From positions 1-50,101 of the forward strand of contig CAZWVA010000014.1 in NCBI GenBank assembly GCA_964636885.1: a stretch of DNA of 50,101 bases, written 5' to 3'. Of the stretch, positions 32,990-41,024 are shown piece after piece. The notes under the pieces were generated by a model. That model worked only from the letters and a program-made list of their open reading frames with translations. It searched no databases and was not told where the DNA came from. Position 1 is the stretch's first letter. Each line of letters begins with the position of its first letter. Position numbers and translations under genes: made by a program. Source of the DNA: CAZWVA01 sp964636885 (GTDB lineage Bacteria > Desulfobacterota_D > UBA1144 > Nemesobacterales > CSP1-2).

Positions 32990-34114
32990 TTAATCCCACT
33001 TTAGCTCTAAGGTATTATCCGTATTCGATTCCACCCACGTCCCGAATCTCTTACCCTCTCTATTCAACGTATCCCTCATCCATAATACATCCGCGCTCGA
33101 TGCTCGATTCACCCTAAAACGCCTAATCCGCGTCGGTATCATTCGCAAATAGACGAGACTTCGAGTCGATGGATCTATACCCACAAAGTACATGAGTCCC
33201 AAATCACCCCTAAAATACTCATAGCCGGCTATGCCCTCGTAGTCGTTTATAAAATCACCACAGCCATAGATCACGGGCCTTTCCTTATAAACCTCTATTC
33301 CCTTTACGTGGTGAGAGGAGTGCCCATGAATCACGTCAAAACCGGCATCATCTATGAGCCTATGTGCAAATCCGATCTGTTCACTAGGGATATCATAACC
33401 CCAGTTGCTCCCCCAGTGGATAGAGGCGATTACGATATCCCCTTCCTGCCTTGCCTCCTCAACCCTCTCTTTAATGCGCCTGACCGTCTTATCCGAGAGA
33501 TCCTTTAATAGATTTACGCCGGGCCTTCTCTCCGATGCGGCCCAACTGAGGGGTATTCCGCTTGTTACAGATCCAAAAGAGAACACGATTACCCTCCCCT
33601 TTCCCCCAACCTCCATAACCGCTGGGGCCTCAGCCTCCCTGAGGTTCTTACCGGCCCCCGCGCTCTTCACACCCGCTTTCCTAAGCGTCTCCAATGTCTC
33701 CCTAAGACCCGAGTACCCCCAATCGAGGATGTGGTTATTCGCAAGGGAGCAGAAATCGATTTTGGCCACCGTTATGGATGGGATATTCTCTGGATTCATC
33801 CTGTAGTTTATACCCTTCCCCCTCCAGTAATCCTCGCTCTTTGTTATGGCCGTTTCCAGATTGATAATCCTAAGATCCGGTGCTACCCGCTCCAATTCCT
33901 CTAGGGCATCTCCCCAGATATAAGAGAAGTCAACGGGCCTTGGGATCGGACCGTTCGCCTCCTCGGCAAGATCCACATACCCCCTGGCACTTTTCATATA
34001 CGGCTCATATATAATGGGGTTACTTGGGTGAGGCAACACCTGATCTATCCCCCTTCCCAACATTACATCTCCACACATGAACAGGGTGATGAGATTAAAC
34101 CTTGATGAGCGCAT
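32990..34114 (-). CDS. CapA family protein (polyglutamate-synthesis metallophosphatase-like)
   Basis: A 374-residue protein of the CapA/PgsA family, a calcineurin-like metallophosphoesterase fold linked to poly-gamma-glutamate capsule assembly in bacilli but of broader unknown role elsewhere. Landmarks are FMCGDVMLGRGIDQ near the start, DLRIINLETAITKSED, CSLANNHILDWGYSGLRET, ASIHWGSNWG and HGHSSHHVKGIEVYKERPV. It shows no membrane anchor or lipobox, unlike CapA of bacilli. No capB or capC genes are near, so a poly-glutamate role is not supported. The TATGAT upstream lies 11 bases before the ATG with no Shine-Dalgarno. Confidence 0.85.
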   Translation of the reverse strand: MRSSRFNLITLFMCGDVMLGRGIDQVLPHPSNPIIYEPYMKSARGYVDLAEEANGPIPRPVDFSYIWGDALEELERVAPDLRIINLETAITKSEDYWRGKGINYRMNPENIPSITVAKIDFCSLANNHILDWGYSGLRETLETLRKAGVKSAGAGKNLREAEAPAVMEVGGKGRVIVFSFGSVTSGIPLSWAASERRPGVNLLKDLSDKTVRRIKERVEEARQEGDIVIASIHWGSNWGYDIPSEQIGFAHRLIDDAGFDVIHGHSSHHVKGIEVYKERPVIYGCGDFINDYEGIAGYEYFRGDLGLMYFVGIDPSTRSLVYLRMIPTRIRRFRVNRASSADVLWMRDTLNREGKRFGTWVESNTDNTLELKWD

Positions 34115-34179
34115 CTCTAAAGGGAATCATACCCGGATCGGATTTTGATAAAACCCGAAGCGTAACCGCTATCCTACGC

Positions 34180-35046
34180 TTATACACCTTTAATGGCATC
34201 ACGAATGAGATCGGAAATATCCAATACCTTTATCTTACCCCCTTCCCTCTGAGGAAGCGAGTTGGTTACGTGGATCCGTTTTATAGGGCTCTTCTCCAGC
34301 ACCTCCCTGGCATCCCCGCTGAATATGCCGTGTGTGGCATACACCTCGACCTCCCTGGCCCCTTCGGATAGGAGCTTTTCGGTTGCCCTTATTATGGTGC
34401 CTCCCGTTGCTATCATATCATCGACGATCATAACCCTTTTCCCCTTAACTCTGCCGCTTATCTCCATGACCTCAACCATCCTGTCGGTAATGCGTTTCTT
34501 CTCTATAAGGATAACGGGAAGTCCGCATTCCCTGCCCACCGTTTTTGCAAACGGTACCCCTCCTCTATCCGGAGCAACGAGGGCATCCGTCCCTATGGCA
34601 AGTGGGGAGACCAACTGTAATGGCAGGAGATCCTCGTAATCTAGGTACCGTCTTATCCTTCTACTGTGCATGTGAAAGACGACTATCCTTCTCGGCTTAA
34701 AGTAAAGGAGGAGATCGGAGATCACCTTGGCACTCAAGCACTCCCCCTTCCGAGTTATTCTGTCCTGACGGGCATAGGCGAAATAGGGAATGAAGAGGTT
34801 TATCTCGGCCCTCTGGCGGCGTAACGCATCGAGTAGAAAAAGAAGCTCGAGTATGTTTTCGGCGGGAGGATTTGTGTTAGCGATAACCCAGGCTGCACCC
34901 CTAACCGCCTCTTCGATACGAACGTACCTCTCGCCATCGCTAAAGGTCTTAGATACATAGGTTCCCTTCTCACCGTCTATACTGAGTGCCAGATGCTGGG
35001 TAGAAGTGGTAAAAAACAGCTTCACCTTTTCCCTCACAGGCCTCAC
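34180..35046 (-). CDS. prs: Ribose-phosphate diphosphokinase (PRPP synthetase) family protein
   Basis: A 288-residue PRPP synthetase-like enzyme, shorter than the usual bacterial 310-320. The signature PRPP-binding loop is VMIVDDMIATGGTIIRATEK near residue 205. The catalytic flexible region is RQDRITRKGECLSAKVISDL, and the ribose/ATP portion LFIPYFAYA precedes it. The C-terminal HVTNSLPQREGGKIKVLDIS is typical. It is the third gene of a coupled set: its ATG overlaps the hydrolase stop by four bases, after the phosphoribosyltransferase. It may be a second, specialised PRPP enzyme rather than the housekeeping copy; that is inference. Confidence 0.85.
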   Translation of the reverse strand: MRPVREKVKLFFTTSTQHLALSIDGEKGTYVSKTFSDGERYVRIEEAVRGAAWVIANTNPPAENILELLFLLDALRRQRAEINLFIPYFAYARQDRITRKGECLSAKVISDLLLYFKPRRIVVFHMHSRRIRRYLDYEDLLPLQLVSPLAIGTDALVAPDRGGVPFAKTVGRECGLPVILIEKKRITDRMVEVMEISGRVKGKRVMIVDDMIATGGTIIRATEKLLSEGAREVEVYATHGIFSGDAREVLEKSPIKRIHVTNSLPQREGGKIKVLDISDLIRDAIKGV

Positions 35047-35687
35047 TTACGGAGGTACCTTATAAACCACTCGGTTGATAGACGCGCAACCTCCTCCAAC
35101 GCACCCGGCTCTTCAAAGAGATGGCCTGCCCCAGGAACGACCCTGAGCTCCTTTTCTACCCTAATCCTTTCCATCGCCTCACGATTCAATTCGAGTACAA
35201 CCCTGTCGTTTCCACCCACGATAAAGAGCGTGGGAGAAAGAACACGATCCAGCACCTCCATCGCAAGGTCGGGCCTACCTCCACGGGAAACAATGGCTCC
35301 GATCTCTCTACCGAGTTCTGAGGCGGCTATAAGCGCGGCGGCCGCACCTGTGCTTGCCCCAAAGTAGCCTATCTTGAGTTCCCTCGCCTCCTCTTGCGCC
35401 CTTACCCATTGGGTAGCGGCTACGAGGCGACGGGCAAGAAGCGGGATATCGAATCGGTTTTCGTAGATGAGGTCCTCTTCCCTGGTCAGTAGGTCAAAAA
35501 GGAGTGTGCCCAGTCCGACAGAAATGAGTGCATTTGATACGAAGATGTTCCTACGACTAAAGCGGGAACTCCCGCTCCCGTGGGCAAAAATGACGATCCC
35601 TTTTGCCCCCTGAGGGATACGGAACTCCCCCTCGAGTGCCACCGATCCCGCTGGAATCCGGACAGGGTTCTTAGAATCCCCACTCAT
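35043..35687 (-). CDS. Alpha/beta hydrolase, dienelactone-hydrolase-like
   Basis: A 214-residue soluble alpha/beta hydrolase. The nucleophile elbow GASTGAAAA (Ser near residue 111), the acid GGNDRVV and the His GAGHLFEEPGAL are in order; the oxyanion strand VIFAHGSGSSRFS precedes. Its four-base overlaps with both flanking genes (ATGA type) imply translational coupling. The same two functions, phosphoribosyltransferase plus this hydrolase, occur fused in single proteins of other bacteria to my knowledge, so they probably share a substrate. The natural substrate is unknown. Confidence 0.82.
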   Translation of the reverse strand: MSGDSKNPVRIPAGSVALEGEFRIPQGAKGIVIFAHGSGSSRFSRRNIFVSNALISVGLGTLLFDLLTREEDLIYENRFDIPLLARRLVAATQWVRAQEEARELKIGYFGASTGAAAALIAASELGREIGAIVSRGGRPDLAMEVLDRVLSPTLFIVGGNDRVVLELNREAMERIRVEKELRVVPGAGHLFEEPGALEEVARLSTEWFIRYLRK

Positions 35688-36358
35688 GTCCTATCCCCCG
35701 TAATTTCTCTTGCCTCCTCCAGATACCCCTTCACCTCCTCATCGGATACCTGCCTAAAATCCGAATAGTGAACCCCAACAGCAATGAATGGAGAAGGGGT
35801 ATAGAGTACGACGAGCTCGTCTGCCAATTCGGATAGCTCTTCGATGATCTCAGGAGGAGCGACCGGAACGGCCACTACTACCCTCTTAACACCAGAGGCC
35901 TTTAAAGCGCGTATAGAGGCTATCATCGTCGCCCCGGTAGCCACACCGTCGTCTATCAGGATAACCTCTTTCCCGGAAAGAGCGGGCGATTCCATCCCAC
36001 CCCGATACAGGATCTGACGGCGTTTAATCTCCTCTTTCTGATACGCTATCTCCTCCTCTAAATACCCCTTCGGACAGTAATTGACGAGTTCGCTGTTGAG
36101 AAATACCTCCCCGTTTTCTGCAAGCGCCCCCACCGCAAGCTCCGGGTTGTCCGGGAATCTGAGTTTCCTCGTTATAAAAACGTCTAAAGGGAGCTCCAGC
36201 GACTTAGCAACCTCGAAGGCAACAGGAACCCCGCCACGGGGAAGGGCGAGTATAAAGACGTTCTCCCCTTTCTTATACTTGCCTAGCCTACTCGCCAGGC
36301 CCCTGCCCGCTTCTTTCCTATCCCGGAAAAGCCGAATGAACCCCTTAGTGAAATCCAT
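35684..36358 (-). CDS. Phosphoribosyltransferase family protein (COG1926 type)
   Basis: A 224-residue type I phosphoribosyltransferase-fold protein. The N-terminal LFRDRKEAGRGLASRLGKYK and ILALPRGGVPVAFEVAKSL are typical of the COG1926 group, and the PRPP motif is VILIDDGVATGATMIASIRA near residue 120. A domain end VVLYTPSPFIAVGVHYSDFR follows. The true base or amide acceptor is not known for the group. GAGGG lies eight bases before the ATG. It heads a three-gene coupled operon with a hydrolase and a PRPP synthetase. Confidence 0.85.
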   Translation of the reverse strand: MDFTKGFIRLFRDRKEAGRGLASRLGKYKKGENVFILALPRGGVPVAFEVAKSLELPLDVFITRKLRFPDNPELAVGALAENGEVFLNSELVNYCPKGYLEEEIAYQKEEIKRRQILYRGGMESPALSGKEVILIDDGVATGATMIASIRALKASGVKRVVVAVPVAPPEIIEELSELADELVVLYTPSPFIAVGVHYSDFRQVSDEEVKGYLEEAREITGDRT

Positions 36359-36578
36359 TATAATCCCTCATTGAGAATAAGAACATCAAATCCCGTGCCA
36401 ATAGCCAGATAGTGCATAACCCATGGGATTCGACGTACTTAATGAGGCGGTACTGAGAATCGATCTGTCAGATGTAAGAAAAAAAGACACCTTCTCATTA
36501 TTTATCAGGATCCGGGATTGAGTGTGACTTTGAAACACCCTAACCACTTTGGTACCGAATGGGTCCCCAAATCACTCA

Positions 36579-36663
36579 TGCCCGGGGCCGGACTCGAACC
36601 GGCACGGACCTAGGGCCCATTGGATTTTAAGTCCAATGCGTCTACCAATTCCGCCACCCGGGC
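36579..36663 (-). tRNA. tRNA-Leu (anticodon TAA)
   Basis: An 85-base class II tRNA read on the minus strand. Acceptor GCCCGGG (36663-36657) pairs with CCCGGGC (36586-36580), discriminator A at 36579, and the anticodon loop CTTAAAA carries TAA at 36629-36627. A long variable arm and a GGTTCGAGTCC-type T loop are present. CCA is not encoded. Confidence 0.97.
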
Positions 36664-36760
36664 TCATAGGTGTGTAATTTTTACTATTTTAAAGGGAAAA
36701 TCAATATCCTCTATAACGATTCACATGAAGAGGCCTATGCTCTAATACCATGGATCGCTT

Positions 36761-36835
36761 TGGAGGCGGCGCCCGGATTCGAACCGGGGTATTGCGGTTT
36801 TGCAGACCGCTGCCTTACCTCTTGGCTACGCCGCC
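36761..36835 (-). tRNA. tRNA-Cys (anticodon GCA)
   Basis: A 75-base tRNA on the minus strand with acceptor GGCGGCG/CGCCGCC, D loop AAGAGGTAAGG, anticodon loop with GCA (complement at 36801-36803), T loop GGTTCGAATCC, discriminator T and an encoded 3' CCA. It lies 97 bases upstream of tRNA-Leu(TAA) in the same direction, so both probably share a transcript. Confidence 0.97.
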
Positions 36836-36949
36836 TTATACAATCTACCGGCAATCGGTAACGGGTGGTAGTTTGACTGAAATCAATCGTATTTTCAAGT
36901 GGGTCTAGCCACTGCTCTACTGGGATTAACAGAATCGGCCTCTGGGCTC

Positions 36950-39900
36950 TTAAGAATCCCCTCCCCTTTTAATGATCTCGTGTAGATTCCTTAAGATCGC
37001 CTCCGATGTATATGGCTTAGGTAAAAAGACATCTACGCCCATCTTCTTTAGTTCATTAAGCCTCTCCTTCTCCATGAGCCCACTTACCGCTATCACCCTT
37101 GCCCCTGGGTTAATCCTCCTAATCGCCCTGATACTCGCCCACCCATCCATAACAGGCATCACCATGTCCATTATAATGGCGCTTACCTCGTCTGCCCTCT
37201 CCACGTATACGGCTACGGCCTCGGCCCCATCACCTGCGGTAATCACCCTGTACCCGTATTCCTCTAGGGTCGCCCTTGCCGTTTCACAAACCGATGCCTC
37301 ATCGTCTACAACGAGTATAAGCTCCCCATCACCCCTGGGAAGGTCTCTCGTTTTCTTTGCCCTCGCTTCCTTCACCTCTACCGTCTCTATGGCCGGAAGA
37401 TAGACCTTAAAGGTCGCCCCCTTACCGACCTCACTATAGACGTTTATGAATCCCCCATGACCCTTCACTATCCCAAACGCAGTAGAGAGACCAAGCCCAG
37501 TCCCCTTCCCCACTTCCTTCGTCGTAAAAAAGGGCTCAAATATCCTCTCCCTTATCCCAGGGGGAATTCCCACACCCGTATCTGAAACCGTGATCACTAC
37601 ATAGGGACCAACCCCAGCCTCTATGTTCATACGGGTGTAGCCCTCATCGATAAAGACGTTCTCCGCCGATATACTCAGTGTCCCACCACTCGGCATGGCA
37701 TCACGGGCGTTCACACAGATATTCATGAGAACCTGATTTATCTGCGTGACATCCCCCATTATGCCCCAGATCCCATCTCCCACATCAGCCCTTATCTCTA
37801 TAGACCTCGGAAAGGTCTCCCTTATCATCCTCTCTATATCCGAGATTAGGTACTTTGGTTGGATAACGGTCCTCTCCCCCTCCATACCCCTCGCAAAGGA
37901 GAGGATCTGCTTTATGAGACTTGCCCCTCGTTCGGCACTCGCCTCAAGCGTGTCTATCCACCTCCGGCCTTGTTCATCCGTTAACCTACCCCTTAGGAGT
38001 TGCAGGGACAAGGTTATAGGCTGAAGTACGTTGTTTAGGTCGTGTGCTATGCCCCCCGCAAGTGTGCCTATGCTCTCCATCCTCTGTGCTCGGAGGAACT
38101 GGGCCTCAAGCCTTTTCTTCTCAGTAACATCGCTATTTACAATAAGTACCGATCTCGGTCTCCCCTCGCCATCGCGTATAAGCGTCCATCGGCTCTCAAC
38201 CGTTATCTCCTTTCCCTCCTTCGTTACCTGGTTTAGTTCCCCCGTCCACTCCCCTTCCTCTATTAGAACCCTCTTAGCCTCTCTAAGAAGAGGAAGATCC
38301 TCTTTCTTATACAGGATATCGTCGGCGTTTTTACCCATTACCTCATCTGCCTTCCAGCCGTAGAGCCGCTCTGCACTCCTATTCCAGTAGGTGAGATTAT
38401 CCTCCAGATCACGGACGGCGATTGCGTCTCTAGCCTTGTCTAGGAGTTCGGCCTGCTCACGCATCCTCTCCTCGGCACGCTTACGCTCCGTGATGTCCCG
38501 AGAGACTATCATTCCCCTAATCTCACCGATTGCCGTTCGGAACGGCCTGCCCGTGCACTCCAACCAGACCCAGTGTCCATCTCTATGCCTATACCTGCAT
38601 GTAACCCCTCCGGAAGAAAAGGTGAGAACCGCTCTCCTAAACTCCGCCACCGCGGTAGAACGATCATCGGGATGGATATAATCAAAAACGCTTCTACCTA
38701 TAAGCTCGTCGGGTTCGTAACCCAATATACCCTTATGCTTAGGGTTAACGTACAAGAACCGCCCATCCATACTGGTTTCACAGATAAGATCATATATATT
38801 TTCAACCAGGGTGCGATACCGCTCCTCGCTTTCTCTAATGGCATCCTCCGCCCGCTTCCTCTCCGTAATGTCACGCGTTATACCGAGTATCCCAGAGACC
38901 TCACCCCGATCGTCACGTAAGGGAACGTGGAGTGTCTCAAGCCACCGACGGACCCCATTTAATGAGACGATTTCAAACTGGAGGCAACCCTTTTCACCCT
39001 GTAAGTTCTTTTCTATTAATCCACGAAACCTCTCTCGATGCTCGGGTACGATTAGTGGATAAACAGACTTACCAATAACGTCTTCGGCCTTCTCCACTCC
39101 GATCATAGCAAGGCCGGCCGGATTCATACTGAGAATAACTCCGTCCTTATTTAGGACCTTAACGCATTCCGGTTCATTATCGATGATTGTACGTAGATGC
39201 CTTTCACTCTCCTCTAACGCCCTTTCAATCTGCTTACGTTTGGTGATGTCTTCTACCATGGCAACCCCACCTATGATATTCCCATTGCTATCACGAAGGG
39301 GATAAAAGTGTAAAGACAACCATAGCCTTGCTGAACCTGTAGTGGCTTCATAGTAACCCTCGTGGTGGGAGACCTCGCCTTCGAGTGCCCTCTCCATCGG
39401 AGGCACATAACTCTGGTCCTTTAACTCCTTCATATCGAGCCCTATTATCCTCTCGCAAGAGGACTGTAAAATCTCAGCCATACGCTTATTGCACTGTATT
39501 ATCTTTAGATTCCTGTCAAAGATATATATCCCGATAGGCGATTGATCAAACAGGATTCGATAACGCTCCTCTGATTGCCTGAGGGCCTCTGCCTGATTTG
39601 CGTTATTCATCGCTGTCTCGATTCGCTCTGCCACGAGTTCAAGGAGCTTTAACTCCTCTTCATTAAAGGCGTTTCTCTTGAAAGAACTTATATTTATGCA
39701 TCCCACAGTCTTACCTTCAGATTGAATGGGCATAGACAGATAGCTCTTAATTCCCATTTCCCTTCCAGCGGGGCCCAGGGTCTCATCCTTATCCACGTCG
39801 GCAATGTAATAGGATCTTCCCCCTACTATTGTCTTCCATGTAGCACCCTTGGGATAGGGGATCCTCCCCGCCTTTTTTATATACTGATCGGTAACCCCCC

Positions 39901-40555
39901 TATGGGCCTTTAGAACCGCTTCTTCCCCTTCTACGAGGTAAACTCCAATTTGATCTACCCCCTCTATATTCTCACTCATAACAGAAACGGCGTTCTCTAG
40001 AATGTCCTGGAGATTTATAGACCGATGTATGCTCTGAGTAATGGTGTTTATGATTGCCTCGTAACGATGTTTTTTCCCTAACTCTAATACTTTGTCCTCT
40101 AGCTTCTTTATGAGGCGTTCGTTGTATTCCCTGAGATAAACGGCCTCCTCCTCGACAGGAACCCTAGGTGCTCTAAGCCTTCCTTCCTCACACTCCCTTA
40201 TAACCTCTCTTAACATCCCTATAAAGACGTCAGGCTCCTGGGGCTTTATAATGAACCTCTCTGCCCCCAGGCTTAGGGCAAACTCCTCATCCCTGGAATC
40301 CGTGTATGTTGCCGTATAGAATATAAAGGCGATGTGTTTTAGCCTTTCATCCCCCTTTATCCTACGACAGAGTTGAAACCCGTCCATCCTGGGCATCAGT
40401 ATGTCTGAGATAACCATGCCGAAGTCGTCCGCATAGAGTCTTTCCAGGGCTTCGATGCCATCGGATGCGGTTTTAACCTCGTAGCCGTTACCCGATAGCA
40501 GTTTTTCCATCAGGTAAAGGTCTTCTCTATTATCGTCCACGATCAGTATTCTCAT
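36950..40555 (-). CDS. Hybrid sensor histidine kinase / response regulator
   Basis: A 1201-residue cytoplasmic two-component protein with no membrane segment. Domains in order: receiver (1-120, Asp in MVISDILMPRMDGF), a helical link, GAF (about 165-325), four PAS/PAC modules (about 330-830), HisKA with phospho-His in GGIAHDLNNVLQ near residue 840, ATPase with DTGVGIPPG and GKGTGLGLS, and a C-terminal receiver with MDMVMPVMDGW. I use the ATG at 40555, where AGGGG sits seven bases upstream and the receiver domain begins, rather than an in-frame TTG at 40582. The stacked sensory modules suggest sensing of internal or diffusible signals. It lies next to a second kinase and a receiver in one direction. 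Confidence 0.9.
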   Translation of the reverse strand: MRILIVDDNREDLYLMEKLLSGNGYEVKTASDGIEALERLYADDFGMVISDILMPRMDGFQLCRRIKGDERLKHIAFIFYTATYTDSRDEEFALSLGAERFIIKPQEPDVFIGMLREVIRECEEGRLRAPRVPVEEEAVYLREYNERLIKKLEDKVLELGKKHRYEAIINTITQSIHRSINLQDILENAVSVMSENIEGVDQIGVYLVEGEEAVLKAHRGVTDQYIKKAGRIPYPKGATWKTIVGGRSYYIADVDKDETLGPAGREMGIKSYLSMPIQSEGKTVGCINISSFKRNAFNEEELKLLELVAERIETAMNNANQAEALRQSEERYRILFDQSPIGIYIFDRNLKIIQCNKRMAEILQSSCERIIGLDMKELKDQSYVPPMERALEGEVSHHEGYYEATTGSARLWLSLHFYPLRDSNGNIIGGVAMVEDITKRKQIERALEESERHLRTIIDNEPECVKVLNKDGVILSMNPAGLAMIGVEKAEDVIGKSVYPLIVPEHRERFRGLIEKNLQGEKGCLQFEIVSLNGVRRWLETLHVPLRDDRGEVSGILGITRDITERKRAEDAIRESEERYRTLVENIYDLICETSMDGRFLYVNPKHKGILGYEPDELIGRSVFDYIHPDDRSTAVAEFRRAVLTFSSGGVTCRYRHRDGHWVWLECTGRPFRTAIGEIRGMIVSRDITERKRAEERMREQAELLDKARDAIAVRDLEDNLTYWNRSAERLYGWKADEVMGKNADDILYKKEDLPLLREAKRVLIEEGEWTGELNQVTKEGKEITVESRWTLIRDGEGRPRSVLIVNSDVTEKKRLEAQFLRAQRMESIGTLAGGIAHDLNNVLQPITLSLQLLRGRLTDEQGRRWIDTLEASAERGASLIKQILSFARGMEGERTVIQPKYLISDIERMIRETFPRSIEIRADVGDGIWGIMGDVTQINQVLMNICVNARDAMPSGGTLSISAENVFIDEGYTRMNIEAGVGPYVVITVSDTGVGIPPGIRERIFEPFFTTKEVGKGTGLGLSTAFGIVKGHGGFINVYSEVGKGATFKVYLPAIETVEVKEARAKKTRDLPRGDGELILVVDDEASVCETARATLEEYGYRVITAGDGAEAVAVYVERADEVSAIIMDMVMPVMDGWASIRAIRRINPGARVIAVSGLMEKERLNELKKMGVDVFLPKPYTSEAILRNLHEIIKRGGDS

Positions 40556-40658
40556 CTTATAACCCCTAAAGTATATACCCAATGTAAGTAGGGGCGGGTT
40601 TGAAACCGCTCCTAATCAAGAACCATTTCATTCCAAGCCAATACCCGATTACCGAACA

Positions 40659-41024
40659 CTATAAGACATACCCCTCTATCTGGGATAAGAAGGTCTCCGT
40701 CATAATAGGCTTCTCTATATAGCCCACACAGCCAGCGGCCAGAGCCTTCTCCCTATCACCTAACATAGCATAGGAGGTTACCGCCACAATCGGTATATGA
40801 CTTATCTCCGCCAACCCCTTTATCCTTCGGGTTGTCTCGTATCCGTCCATCTCAGGAAGGTGTATATCCATGAGTATAAGGTCGGGCATTTCCGCTTTGG
40901 CCTTTTCTATGGTCTCAAACCCGTTTTTGGCCCCGATAACCTCATAACCGTTCTCTCTGAGAAGGAAGGTCATCATATACATATTCTGCTCGTTATCCTC
41001 TACTATCAGTATTCTCCTTTTCAT
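40659..41024 (-). CDS. Single-domain response regulator (CheY/DivK-like)
   Basis: A 121-residue receiver domain alone. The acidic pocket ILIVEDNEQN, phospho-Asp in LILMDIHLPEMDGYE and the lysine in YIEKPI are intact, with the Thr/Ser switch in VAVTSYAML. The start at 41024 has a strong GGAG site; the long upstream in-frame extension lies out of frame over the kinase and is a shadow. The 5' end overlaps the upstream kinase gene by 32 bases, so they are translationally linked and probably partners. There is no output domain, so it should act by protein contact. Confidence 0.88.
   Translation of the reverse strand: MKRRILIVEDNEQNMYMMTFLLRENGYEVIGAKNGFETIEKAKAEMPDLILMDIHLPEMDGYETTRRIKGLAEISHIPIVAVTSYAMLGDREKALAAGCVGYIEKPIMTETFLSQIEGYVL

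Noticed and set aside
36360..36365. TATAAT at the phosphoribosyltransferase start as a promoter
   Set aside because: It runs into the ATG itself, so transcription would begin inside the gene; no -35 at proper distance.
36670..36861. Open frame of 63 codons
   Set aside because: It runs through tRNA-Cys; the apparent protein is just the translated tRNA.
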